Assembly: GCA_026119855.1 (NCBI GenBank)
Contig: JAOWBW010000303.1
Span: 372,001-436,000 of the forward strand
Direction: 5' to 3'
Source: Campanula takesimana
Lineage: Eukaryota > Streptophyta > Magnoliopsida > Asterales > Campanulaceae
DNA length: 64,000 nt
Positions 9,801 through 20,059 of this stretch are shown in pieces (within the stretch, counting starts at the first letter, position 1; each line of letters opens with the position of its first letter). Below the pieces are notes generated by a model, which was given only the letters and a program-made list of their open reading frames with translations, was not told the DNA's origin and ran no database searches. The position numbers were made by a program, and so were the translations under genes.

Positions 9801-12800
9801 AACTTACCTCTGAATCATATGTACTTTATCAATTTGTTACAATTTATGCAAGACACACTTAACGTCGTTAAAAAATAACAGAAATGTACATGGAGTTTTT
9901 GTCGTTAAATACAATAACGATAGAACACTCGCAAAGTTCAAAAATTCTAATTCAGCACACCCTTTTCTTGACCCTTTTCAACCTTTTATATCAATCTTCC
10001 AAACCTTCAACATACCACCAACACACCACTGTCGCCGCCATTAACACCAACTCCACCACCAACAGCAACCCAGAAAATCAAATTCAACAAAACATAAACA
10101 CACAATCTGGATCAGATTATCCTTGTGACATGGGGTCTTTCGTGTCTAAAAAATTCAAGTTTGAAGCAGATTTACATTGATCAAATCCTAAGTTGTATTA
10201 TCTTTTGCTACTTCGTGAATATGAAAATATACTCAACAAACCCCGTGATGAGCAGAATAGCCATCCTCCTGTTTCGATTGGATCAAGCAGCAGGTCTCCC
10301 AAGAAAGATACTCCTCCGCTCTTCCCAAATGCAAGCATCAAATGTGCAAAATTCACCTGATTTTTCTTCACGGCAGTATCAGAGCAGCAAAACTCTTCAG
10401 CCATTCATTCTGGCTCCGATGAGAATATTTCTAGTCAAGATTTTGACCTTGAATCAGATCCATTATGGTTATTCGTGACTACTGGAATAGTTCCACCCGG
10501 TTTTCCAGCCGAATTTTCTTCTTCATACCCATCTATTTTGAGTGGATTTCAGAAAATTTTGTGCAGGTTTTGTGGAATTTGTATTGATTTCGTGAATATT
10601 TGATAATTTTAATCTGTTTTTGGGTTTAAGGATTTGGTTGTGTAGTGGTGTTGATGATAGTGGTGGTGTTGATGATGGTAGTAGTAGTGGTAGTGATGGC
10701 TAGGTTAGGGCTTTTTAATTTGGGCAATAGCAATTCATAAACCCGTATAATCATTAACGTTGGATTGACCATATAAACATTATGCTAATAAAATTTAACC
10801 TCATCCAACGTGATTGCATAAATTGTAATGAGATCTGTACATATGATTATGTTGTCACTTTAAAGTACGTTATACTTTTTGTAATAAGAGGTGTGGTACG
10901 TTGCATATAGCGGTAATTATTCCCTTTTGTAATATATCAGCTGATAGTGTAACTGTGCATTGAGTTTTGTGTTCTACCTTTGGTTGGTGATAGCATAATA
11001 CATGTAATGTGTATGTGTGTGGATATCGACCCTCATGTTATGGCATATTTGGAGAGCCAATATATTCCCATCAGTTTTTCCTTAAAAGTGTTCTACATTT
11101 TGTATTGGATTATTGAAATCCCTTATCAATGTATGTTCACTTGCATTGCAGGATGTTAGTAGCTTGACCAGTTTTTTCCAGAGCTCGTGTGGTATTACGA
11201 CGGAAGAGAAGCAACTTTCTGTTAGTGGGAAAAATTGGGGAGAAGTTGATTTAAATGGTAAGCATATTCGTCTTTTTGAAGTATTTTACATAACAATCTC
11301 TTTAATAGCTGTTCTTTTGTAACGTGAGTCTAGAAACACTGTTGGCCATGCAAGCACCATGAACTAGCCCACTGAGCACATACACCTAGGGTGAACATGC
11401 CCATCATTGGCCTACCCAAGAGTCCATGGTTGATTTCGGTGCTGGTGGTAGAAGGTGAATGCATATCTTAGCACAATCAATTCTCTTATCTTTCCGATGT
11501 GGGTTAGGGGTATTTCAATCTCCCCAACCAAATCCTCATTGTCTCTGACAAGGTCTCATTTATCATCTGTAACGACCTCCGGCCAGCTATGCAAGCACAA
11601 CGTACTGGCCTGCTGAGCGTAAGGACCTTGGGTGAGCATGCCTACCCAGAAGTCCATGAAGGATGTAATTTTTCAGTGGTAGTGGGTGACCATCTATCTA
11701 ATACAATCAAATCCCATATCTTTATGTTGTGGTGTGGGGGTATTACACCTTTTGAACCTTATTTACAACTTTGTTCTTGACCAAATTTGGTTAATATTTG
11801 TGCTTAGTCTTGATAAATACAAATAGAGTAAATAGTTATTTGATAATGAGCATGTTTACCCCTGTTGAACCTTATTAACAACTTTGTTCTTTACCAAATT
11901 TGGTAAATATTTATGCCTAGTCTTGATAAATATGAATAGAGTAAAGAGTTACTCCTCCTTCTGGCCCAGAATAAATGTAGCCTTTTTTTGTACGTTAGTA
12001 CGAAGGAACTTTGAGCAATAATTTTAAGTCAATTTAATTATTCTAATAAAAATTAAAACATTGTTATTGATAGTAAGCTTTATAAAACCTAAATTTATTG
12101 CTCAAAGTTCCGGCGTACGAATGTACAAAAAACGGCGACATCTATTCTGGGACAGAGGTAGTATTTCATAATGATCACGTTGCACACTTTGATTTCTCCC
12201 GTTGACCACTCCTTCCATGTTTCTCTTACTTTTCACATTTTAGTCAAATGACTTTCTTCTAAATTCTGAAATGTAAATATGAATCATTATTTTATATTTT
12301 AAAGATTTACTAAATATTGTGTTTCACATTGTGCAGGCAATATGCTTTCTTTTCTTGTTGGTTCTAAGCAAGCATTTGAAGTATCTTTAGCTGATGTATC
12401 CCAGACACATCTTCAAGGGAAAAATGATGTTATGCTGGAGTTCCACGTGGATGACACAACTGGTGCAAATGAGGTTGCTTATTGTTTCTTGTTCTCCTTG
12501 CTCTTCTTTCCTTGTGAATATCTCGAGTTGTCCGACTTTCGTGTGGTTCTTACTCTTTTGGTATTTCATAGTAGAATAACGCTACATGGTTTAGGGTGTA
12601 CTGAGATATCATCGCTGTTTATATTTATTTTCATTGCCGCTATTCTACCGCATTTTCATTAGTATTCTTAACGCGTTGTTTTTTGATTGCAGAAAGATTC
12701 ATTGATGGAGATAAGTTTTCACATACCTAATTCTAACACACAGTTTGTTGGTGATGAAAATCGTCCTCCTGCTCAGGTTAGTCATCCCAGATTCATCTTT

Positions 12801-15571
12801 TCTCATGACAACCATCGATCTTTTTGGTATTTATACTCATGATGCGTCTCATTAGATCTTTCGAGATAAAATTGTATCAATGGCGGATGTCGGTGCTGGA
12901 GGGGAGGAAGCTGTTACCACATTTGAGGGCATTGCGATTCTTACTCCTAGGTGGGCACTTTTTTTCTAGCCAGAATTTGTTGCACTGGTGTCAATTTCTA
13001 GTCTTTATGCTGCTCCAAATGATTTTTATGAATCCTTTTTCATTTTTGTAGGGGGCGATACAATGTTGAACTCCATGTCTCATTTTTGCGTCTTCAAGGG
13101 CAAGCCAATGATTTCAAAATTCAGTACAGTAGTGTAGTCCGTGTTTTTGTTCTGCCCAAGGTTTTTATTCCTTTCAAGCTAGTTTTGGTTTTTATCTCTA
13201 TCTCACTTGCTGTGGACGGATGAATTGATGAGACAAATTTGTTCTCTTACTCTTTTGGTTGGTTGACAGCATGTATTTGTGAATCATAATGAACATGAGC
13301 AATTAATGTTCCTCTGTTCTTGTGCAGTCAAACCAACCTCATACTTTTGTTGTTGTCACTTTGGATCCACCTATTAGGAAGGGTCAAACTTTATACCCAC
13401 ACATTGTGCTACAGGTATGATTGCTGTTTTCATTTGGGTAACACCCATTTTGGTGCCTTTTTCATATTAAATATTGTTGTTTAATCATTGGTTGCATCTC
13501 TTATTCACAGTTTGAAACTGATTATGTGGTAGAAACCACCTTGACTTTGAATGAGGATCAGTTGAGTACCAAATACAAGGACAAGTTAGAACCTTCGTAT
13601 AAGGTACTGGAAGCAAATATCTTTTTATAATATTGGGAGAATGCTACTTTGATTACAATGGATCTTATAGTGCTCTATTCACTTTCAAATGACCAGGGCC
13701 TTATTCATGAAGTTTTCTCCATGGTATTGCGTGGATTATCTGGTACCAAACTCACTCGACCAGGGAAGTTCCGTAGCTGTCAGGATGGTTATGCTGTGAA
13801 GTCATCGCTGAAAGCTGAAGATGGTGTCCTTTATCCACTTGAAAAGAGTTTTTTCTTCTTACCAAAACCTCCAACTCTCATTCTTCATGATGAGGTATTG
13901 AATTGGGAACAAATTGGACTTATTTTGTCATTCACTACTTCCATCATGCACTGTGCACTTTCTACTCACTTTGATCTGCATTTTACATATAGATTGACTA
14001 TGTGGAGTTTGAGAGGCATACTGCTGGAGGGTCGAACATGCACTACTTTGATCTCTCTATTAGACTGAAGACTGAGCAAGAACATCTTTTCCGAAACATT
14101 CAGAGAAACGAATACCATAATCTTTTTGATTTCATCAAGTGAGCATAATTGTTTTTTTTTTACTGATCGGTTGATCTTTGATGTAGTTGTAACTGAATTC
14201 ACTCTTTAAATGATGCAGCTCAAAGGGTCTGAAAATCATGAACCAAGGAGGTGTTCAAGCTGCAGATGGTGTTGCAGCTGTTTTGCGAGATGAGGATGAT
14301 GATCCTGTTGACCAGTACCTTGAGCGTATAAAGAACGAAGCAGGTGGAGATGAGAGTGATGAAGAGGTAAATCATCCTTGCATTTTGTAGTTGTAATTTG
14401 TTTTTATTGTGTTTTTGTTGCCATATTCTTGGTTATAAACACAATCTGATGCAAACGAACTGTTTAGATGTCCATAGGAGTGATCTCTTAACTTTCTACA
14501 TAAAGGATATTCTGGTCTTGACTTGAGTGATCTCTTAACTTTCTAAGAGTGCCAACTTGTCTTGATGGAATTCTTTCACGTCTTTCAGGATGAAGATTTT
14601 GTTGCTGACAAGGATGATGGAGGCTCACCTACGGATGATTCTGGAGGAGATGACTCTGATGACAGCGGCAGTGGAGGTGAAGAAGAGGTAAAGCACTAGT
14701 GTCACCATTTTTACTACCACATAGCAATTATTATTGTCAGCGTGTTCATCATCATCATTATCATTATTTTGGGTGTAACTGGTCTGACTTTGGATAAGAT
14801 GTGGTTTCAGAAACCTGCCAAAAAGGAGTCCAAGAAAGAGCCTTCTGCTTCTAAACCTTCGGCAAGTAGGAAGAGAGGGAAAGGTGCTGAAGATGATGGT
14901 ACAAAGAAGAGGAAACAGAAAAAGAAGAAGGATCCAAATGCGCCAAAAAGAGCACTGAGTGGTTTCATGTTTTTCTCACAGCTCGAAAGAGAGGTAAGTT
15001 TATATGACTATGCATGATTTAGAGTGTAGGTTTCTGTATGTTTGTATCATGTTAAACCAGATGTCTAGCTGAATGATGTGCTCTCAGTTGGTTTTGTCTT
15101 CACTTGAACATCCCTGATTCACAGAAGTAACAAAGTAAAACAATATGCATACTATACACATGGCTGTCGATGCGCACCTTACCTTTTGTTTATTCTACTT
15201 GTTGTGTAATAACTTCCTTTCCTGCTCTTGCATGACGATTGGTTGGTCTGGCTGCTATATTAACTGCAGAATGTGAAGAGGGATAACCCGGGCATCGCAT
15301 TCCTAGAAATTGGCAAGGTTCTTGGAGACAGATGGAAAGCCCTGACAGGTTTGTTCAGCTTCGTGTCTTGTCTTGTAAAGAACCTCAGTGATGATATCTC
15401 CCTGATTGTGCAAATGCTGGTTTCCTTTTTATTTTCCCAGCTGAGCAGAAGGAGCCATATGAAGCAAAGGCTCAAGCGGACAAGCAACGTTATAGGGATG
15501 AAATCAGTGACTACAAAAACCCACAGCAGGCCACCAATATAGATTCAGGGAATGAATCTGACAGTGACTAG
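6875..15571 (+). CDS. SSRP1: FACT complex subunit SSRP1 (HMG-box histone chaperone)
   Basis: SSRP1 pairs with SPT16 in FACT, which disassembles and rebuilds nucleosomes during transcription and replication in the nucleus. Sixteen exons with GT-AG borders join in frame: 6875-6928, 7335-7520, 11152-11257, 12337-12473, 12693-12776, 12856-12950, 13052-13160, 13328-13414, 13511-13603, 13697-13894, 13993-14138, 14219-14366, 14589-14687, 14811-14993, 15270-15348, 15441-15571. They total 1,935 nt, or 644 residues, the usual plant length. The N-terminal PH-like and SSRP1 domains come first (FTGFRDQD, EGIAILTPRGRYNVEL). An Asp/Glu/Ser-rich acidic stretch follows at about 445-515, then a Lys-rich linker, and an HMG box at about 554-625 starting DPNAPKRALSGF. 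The tail is acidic and ends ESDSD. Intron 2 (3.6 kb) and intron 3 (1.1 kb) are enlarged by transposons; the coding exons are intact. Confidence 0.97.
7669..8651. mobile_element. hAT-type MITE rich in CTAGGCG words, split by a second element
   Basis: The termini are CAAGGTTCTAAAA and TTTTAGAACACTG, inverted with two mismatches. The 8-bp target duplication ATTTGGAG is exact (7661-7668 and 8652-8659). The body is dense in CTAGGCG and its complement CGCCTAG. A second copy lies in opposite orientation at 46604-46762 and shows the uninterrupted form of about 159 bp. This copy is longer because another element is nested at 7810-8623. It lies within SSRP1 intron 2. Confidence 0.82.
7810..8623. mobile_element. 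Nested element with CATTGTTGTTAAAGGCG ends
   Basis: The left end CATTGTTGTTAAAGGCG and the inverse of the right end, CATAGTTGTCAAAGGCG, match at 14 of 17 positions. Flanks gcgtagac and tcctagac match at 6 of 8 bases, compatible with a decayed 8-bp hAT target duplication. Both ends are rich in AGGCGGG words and the middle is AT-rich. No transposase is seen. Confidence 0.65.
9738..10922. mobile_element. Mutator-like element with internal gene-like sequence (Pack-MULE candidate)
   Basis: CCTTTTGTAAT occurs exactly at 9727-9737 and again at 10923-10933, a direct duplication of 9-11 bp as expected for Mutator-like elements. The ends are long, diverged inverted repeats that share ATATGCAACGTA, AATCATATGTAC and TTACAATTTATGCAA blocks in mirrored order over about 150 bp. 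The interior (about 9900-10600) is higher in GC and in Ser/Pro/Thr-type codons, and reads partly as broken coding sequence. I recognise no parent gene and no transposase. It lies in SSRP1 intron 2. Confidence 0.65.
11318..11747 (+). mobile_element. TRIM-like miniature LTR element
   Basis: Two diverged direct repeats, 11318-11517 (TGTAACGTGAG...GGTATTTCA) and 11568-11747 (TGTAACGACCT...GGTATTACA), flank only 50 bp. Both contain 'catgcaagca', 'gagtccatg' or 'aagtccatg', and 'tatcttt..gatgtggg' or 'tatcttt..gttgtggtg' in the same order. This is the layout of a terminal-repeat retrotransposon in miniature. The flanks (tcttt and ccttt) match at 4 of 5 bases. I see no clear primer binding site. Confidence 0.45.
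11752..11951 (+). repeat. Imperfect tandem duplication, unit about 112 bp
   Basis: Blocks starting at about 11752 and 11864 share 'ttgaaccttatt.acaactttgttct', 'accaaatttggt.aatattt' and 'agtcttgataaata' segments in order. The second copy is interrupted at its end by the MITE at 11952. The first copy keeps the unoccupied version of that site. Confidence 0.8.
11952..12161. mobile_element. TA-flanked MITE in SSRP1 intron 3
   Basis: The ends CTCCTCCTTCTGGCCCAGAA and, inverted, CTACCTCTGTCCCAGAATAG continue as long inverted repeats through 'ttttttgtacgttagtacg' and 'aactttgagcaataa'. TA lies on both sides. It belongs to the same class as the many 'CTCCCTCCGTCCC' MITEs elsewhere in the window. 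Confidence 0.85.
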
Positions 15572-16648
15572 ATTTGAGCAATAGATAATTGTCCTTTTTG
15601 CACATGCACTGGTAATATTATTGCAACCTAAGTATCCCCAGGATGTTCAGTAAGGCTAGAAAACTTTGTAATATCAGCGTATTATTTTTACAGTTGAATA
15701 GTAGTGCCTAGATTTCTGCGGGTTGGTTGAACAACTTCCAGTTTTCTTTCTTTCTTGTCCTCCTTTATATTTTCTTTTCATCATGTAAAATTTTGCTTTC
15801 ATTCCGTGTCATTGGGAAGCAATATTATTTCCTGACAGGATAAAGTTCTTCGACTATCCAGTTTCACTCGATCACCAAGCATTGCCAAGTCTCATCATGT
15901 TCTGATTGTTTTTTTTATCTTTATCTTTTTTTCTCTTATAAAAGCCCTTGCCATGAGCCTTCTTGAAAGTAGATAACGACATGGTGCATAGGCAGTGGCT
16001 CATTGTGTCCAGATGCTCATTTTACCAAGCCCATGTGATCAAGGTAAATGGTTCCTAGCCATTGGCTCATTTGCATTTTTTTGCCCTTTTTTCTCTGAAA
16101 CCTTGTGCATCCTTAGGTGCTGCAATCCGAGAGCTAGACTGATGGTACGGTCATTGCGATTATGATGGCAGCCTCTTGGTTTCCTTTTCTTTAGTTTAGC
16201 TTTGCAAGATAATGACTATATTGATGTTGATATTTTACCTTTTCCAGCACCAACAACAGGATGTGCACGAAAGCTGCTGGTAGGATGTTGTTCATCTTTT
16301 GCTCTTGATCTGATCGACCGGGTAAGTAGGTCTCTTTGGTTTTAGTTAGACTATTTTTTGATGTTAAATATACTTTTCTAATTAAGCAAGAGATTAAATT
16401 TAAAGGCCGTGCGTTTTTATTACATGCATTTTTATTATTGCAACATTCGATTATTCACAAGACTTTCCTCACACATCACGTCATATTTTGCTTCCTTAAT
16501 CACCACAAACCAAGCACACAATAGACCTCACAAACCACTACATCTTTCTTCTTCTTGCCTCACGTATTATGATCTCACACCTATTGATTTCACTTCTCTT
16601 TGCCTTTCCATTTTGAAATGATGATAAGATGTTAGAAGAACCAGTTAA
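15572..16648. other. Intergenic between SSRP1 and pectate lyase A
   Basis: This region holds the SSRP1 3' untranslated sequence and the pectate lyase A 3' side. The two genes converge here. I see no further gene, and the sequence becomes AT-rich toward 16330-16620. Confidence 0.5.
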
Positions 16649-17951
16649 CTAGCATGGCCTCCCAACCTTGCATGGAAGGGGACCCGCAAACTTGGTGAGC
16701 AATCCAACTTGAGATGCGGGTGCTGCCTTGATCAGTGGATAACCCTGGGCATGGCACCACCGAGCCCAATTGGGATCTCCAGATTGAGTAAACGTGGCTC
16801 CGTTCATCAACAAATCTCCCTCTGATCTCCACGTCCACCCTCTCCATACTGATTCAGGTGCACCTTGTCCAAACTGGTTCCTGTGTGCTACCTCCTTTGC
16901 ATTTGGGTCATTTGGGGCCATGAATCTGTTACCCTGGCTGATGATGGTTGCACCGTCAGCTCCCCCAATCGCGTACATCTGCCAGTGTGTGTAGTCATTA
17001 TTCACCACGTGGGCGAACCCCCAACGTATAGACGGCATTCTCTGTGTCACGCGTTTCCCAAAGTGGTTAAACGCGACTGTCACCCTGATTATCTTGTCCG
17101 CTGGGTCTTTATCTGATGCACCAAACAACAATGCCTGCAAAAACCCATCTTTTTATCATTCTGTATTAATTAAAACATACTATTGAAAATATATAATTAT
17201 GGAGTTCTTGATTAGTATGTACGTGGTTGTGATCAACAAAATGGCAGTTGGATATCGTGACACCGGTTGATTGTTGAACAACGTCTATAAGCCCGTCGTC
17301 AGTCTTGGACATGGAGATGTGGTCGATCCAAATATCCTTGGAGTGCCATATGGAAATGGCGTCCCCATCACTAACTCCTCTGAGTCCAAAATGATCGACA
17401 GAGTCTCTAATCAACCCACCGTTGCCTTTCACAATGTGTCGAATCCGAAGGTTGTGAATGATGATGTTCTCCACATTCTGAAGCACGAGCCCAGCTCCGC
17501 CCGAGATGACCACATGAGCACCACGCCCATCAATGGTCTTATGACTAGCCATGATCAGTTCTTGGTTCAACCGTATGATCATGGACCGACCAAAGATGAT
17601 CCACAGCGGCTCCTTTTGGATGACCGCGTGGCGTAGGGTCCCAGGTTTTGGGTTCACCATGTCGTTATCAGATGCGTCAGTGACCACATAGATATTACCA
17701 TACTTGCCTCCGTGTGCTTTCTGGCCAAATCCTTGGACACAATCAGCTAGCCTCTTCCTGTTGTTGGCCCAATCAGGCTGGCATCTCCAGCACTTATCGA
17801 TTGAGTTGTAGGCTACACACGGCCCGCGATACTTCTTTCCTAGGTTCCTTCTTGTGCTGTTGGTTTGCTCTTGAGCGATCAAGGCAGGGACCATTGCAGC
17901 GAGAACCAGAAACGAGATGAGAAATGACAAACTGATCCTTGCTCCCACCAT
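16649..17951 (-). CDS. Pectate lyase, PL1 family, copy A
   Basis: A secreted enzyme that cleaves de-esterified pectin in the cell wall by Ca-dependent beta-elimination. Two exons, 17951-17223 and 17134-16649, join DHNH to ALLFGASD and give 404 residues. Residues 1-26 form a hydrophobic signal peptide. The plant block DKCWRCQPDWANNR follows, then the PL1 core: TIDGRGA, WIDHISM, TDDGLIDV, and RMPSIRWGFAHVVNND with the catalytic-region arginines in R-x-x-P-x-x-R. The C-terminus is LPCKVGRPC. Copies B and C have an extra intron after the signal peptide; here that region is continuous (AQEQTNSTRRNL) and three residues shorter. It looks functional. Relatives are pollen pectate lyases (LAT56 and Amb a 1 types); the substrate range is inferred. 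Confidence 0.95.
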
Positions 17952-17984
17952 CTTTTTTCGAGTGGAACGAGAGGTGGTGGTTAT

Positions 17985-17999
17985 GGGGGGGGGGGGGGG
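17985..17999 (-). repeat. Poly(C)15 tract in the leader of pectate lyase A
   Basis: Fifteen G on the plus strand, so C on the transcribed copy, end 33 bp before the ATG. Copies B and C each have a 13-base tract at nearly the same place. Confidence 0.85.
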
Positions 18000-18227
18000 A
18001 TTATTTTATGAGAAATGGCTGATCTATGGGGTGGTCTCGGGTTTGTTGTTGAGACCTTGTTTGTTAGACCAGCAGGCACGAGTTGATCGGCGCCGCTAGA
18101 TGATCAACATTGACCCAACCCCCCAACACCTTATTGGTAATGGTGTTTGTTCAAGGGGGAAGTGTTTATGAGAGAGATGTATTTACAGGGATCGTCTATG
18201 TTTTGAAACTCCCTTGAGGTAGCTGGG

Positions 18228-18235
18228 TTTATATA
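18228..18235 (-). promoter_or_regulatory. TATA box of pectate lyase A
   Basis: On the minus strand the sequence reads TATATAAA, about 280 bp before the ATG. A second AT-rich box (gtaaatacatctctc) lies nearer the gene at about 18175-18190 and has a counterpart in copy B. Confidence 0.45.
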
Positions 18236-18283
18236 GAGTTATGGGTATTGATCTATTCTACAACCAATCCTTTTTCTTTTGAC

Positions 18284-18305
18284 CGAGAAATGAGCAAAAC
18301 CACTA
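18284..18305 (-). promoter_or_regulatory. Promoter motif shared by the three pectate lyases
   Basis: On the minus strand the core is AGTGGTTTTGCTCATTTCTC. Closely related 20-mers lie at 24696-24718 and 28629-28652, each 250-350 bp before the ATG. The surrounding sequence is less conserved, which suggests a kept regulatory site. I do not recognise the binding factor. Confidence 0.5.
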
Positions 18306-18866
18306 CTATAATAGAATTGGTTGTTCAACCTACAAGTTAATAGGATCCAAGTTGGACATCATCCAACAAATTTCAATCCACTTAATTAAATTTTGATAAC
18401 GGACGAGTTTCGTGGATGATAATGTCATCTATGCTATGCTAGGAAAGTGTACCGGAACTTTATTGTAGCCAATGCCCACGATCTGGTTTTATCCTTCATT
18501 TTGGTGAATTAACGAATGCGGTTAATTTAATTTGATAACGGACGAGTTTATTACAGATCTATTTCTCTACCTATTACAGACCTTATGGATCTATTACAGA
18601 ACATGAAAATCCACCAACACCAACTGACGTGGACAAATTGTGGGCGTTGATGGTAATGGAACATCAAATTTTCTGTTGCATGAGTTTCAAATCTATTAAC
18701 CTTTCATACACACATTTCATCTATTAAACTTTCACACACGTATATTTTGTCAAAGTTTACAACTATTAAAATCATTATTTTTGAAGGATAAGAAGCGAGT
18801 ATATGTTATACAGTGTTATTAAGTGGCGTGGGAGCTAAAAGAATACATGTGTATTCAAAATTAATT
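18306..18866. other. Intergenic upstream of pectate lyase A
   Basis: AT-rich sequence with no gene. 'gataacggacgagttt' is repeated at 18395 and 18534, and 'ctattacagacc' words cluster at 18550-18600. Confidence 0.4.
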
Positions 18867-18867
18867 A

Positions 18868-18985
18868 CTCCCTTTGTTTAGTCTCAGCGTAAATGTTAAA
18901 TGTGCAATTTTTTGTACGTTAGTACAAAGAAATTTTGAGCAATAATTTTAACTTAATTTAATTATCTTAATAAAATTATCAAACT
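18868..18985. mobile_element. Left half of a MITE split by another MITE
   Basis: It begins CTCCCTTTGTTTAGTCTCAG after TA and continues with the 'tttgtacgttagtac' and 'ttttgagcaataa' blocks of the same family as 11952 and 59223. The following 268 bp are a second MITE. After it, at 19258, the family's central 'attgatacaccattataa' resumes and is then lost, so the right end is missing. Confidence 0.6.
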
Positions 18986-18987
18986 TA

Positions 18988-19255
18988 CTCCATCCGTCTC
19001 ATTTTAAATAACAGAAAAAATTTATGGCACAAGGATTAAGGGAAAAAGTGAAAAAAGGTGATGTGTTGTGAGTGTTGATAGTTGAGTAAGCGAGAGAAAG
19101 TGGGGTAGGAAATAGTACGTGGGTTAGTTGACAAGAGTATGGCAAGTGAGTCTCGCTAATTGAAAATTATTAAAAACTTTCTACTTTTGGATTTTGCAAT
19201 TTCTATAGGACACCCAAAATGGTAAGTTTTGCAATTTGAAATGGGACGGAGGGAT
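18988..19255. mobile_element. TA-flanked MITE nested in the previous one
   Basis: The left end is CTCCATCCGTCTCATTTTAAA and the right end is TTTGAAATGGGACGGAGGGAT, inverted. TA flanks it on both sides. The interior carries 'gcacaaggattaag' and 'gagagaaagtggggta', also found in the MITEs at 42309 and 43583. Confidence 0.85.
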
Positions 19256-19320
19256 TACTATTGATACACCATTATAAACTGTTTAAACAGGAAAATGGAA
19301 ACCTTGTTTTTTGAGTGAAC

Positions 19321-19494
19321 TCGGGAGCCGTGGTCACTGTTACAAAAGATGGTTACAAAATGTGGCTTACAAAATTGTGTTGGTGTTTTTAATTGGAGTG
19401 TGCCGGGTTCACTATTGATGTAGCCAATGAAATATCGACACCACATCTTGTATCTTTCATTTTGTAAACTCTTTTTGTAAGCCTAGCATCGCCC
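19321..19494. mobile_element. MITE, 'cttacaaaa' family
   Basis: The left part gttacaaaa...gcttacaaaattgtgt and the right part inverted resemble each other. The centre gatgtagccaatgaaatatcg matches gatgcaaccaataaaatatcg in the elements at 36059 and 36512/41644. The borders are approximate. Confidence 0.55.
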
Positions 19495-19721
19495 TTAATT
19501 ATTTTGAATGTCCGTACATGTGTCCGTTTCCCCGCCTAAGCTTGCTAGCTTTATATAGTTGTGCAAATTTACCATTAACCAGACGCTATTGAGCGAAAAC
19601 AAGTTGATGTGTTAGTCTTATTACATGTAAATGGACACTAATTTGAGCTACTACCTCCACCCAAATCGAACGCATGTTTTTTTTTTTTTTTTTGTTGATT
19701 AAGAATAAAAATACTAAATAA

Positions 19722-19870
19722 CTCTAGCTCAAATGGTATCCGGTGTTAGCTTCTCAAGCGGAAATCACAAGTTCGAATCCCGTTAGGGAGATTTGTGTTA
19801 GCCTATTTATAGCTTCAGTTTCAAGTTTCGGTTTTAGTCTTCTTGGCATTTTGAATTAATAAAAATAAAA
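19722..19870 (+). mobile_element. SINE-like sequence with tRNA-type A and B boxes
   Basis: An A-box-like tagctcaaatggta is followed about 35 bp later by a B-box-like agttcgaatcccg. The unit ends in an A-rich tail (aataaaaataaaatag). It cannot fold as a complete tRNA because the 3' acceptor half is missing. I therefore read it as a tRNA-derived SINE fragment. Confidence 0.5.
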
Positions 19871-20059
19871 TAGATAGGGAGTAATACTTGCTGGACTTGA
19901 AAAACCATGGGGAAAAGAAAGGAAGGAGAATATACTAAACCAAATGATCATGTATATCATTAATGGGGTTTGGACCCTAGGCCCCCTGGTTTAGATTATA
20001 AACCCATAAGAACCCAAGACCAAATCAAAATTCTAATTAACCCCACATGCTTGAATGAA

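Noticed and set aside
17271..17636. Plus-strand open frame opposite pectate lyase A (similar frames opposite copies B and C at 23614 and 27538)
   Set aside because: These mirror the strongly coding minus strand; they are antisense shadows that recur because the genes are paralogous.
19735..19780. Possible tRNA gene
   Set aside because: A and B boxes are present but no acceptor stem or complete cloverleaf can be formed; an A-rich tail points to a SINE.
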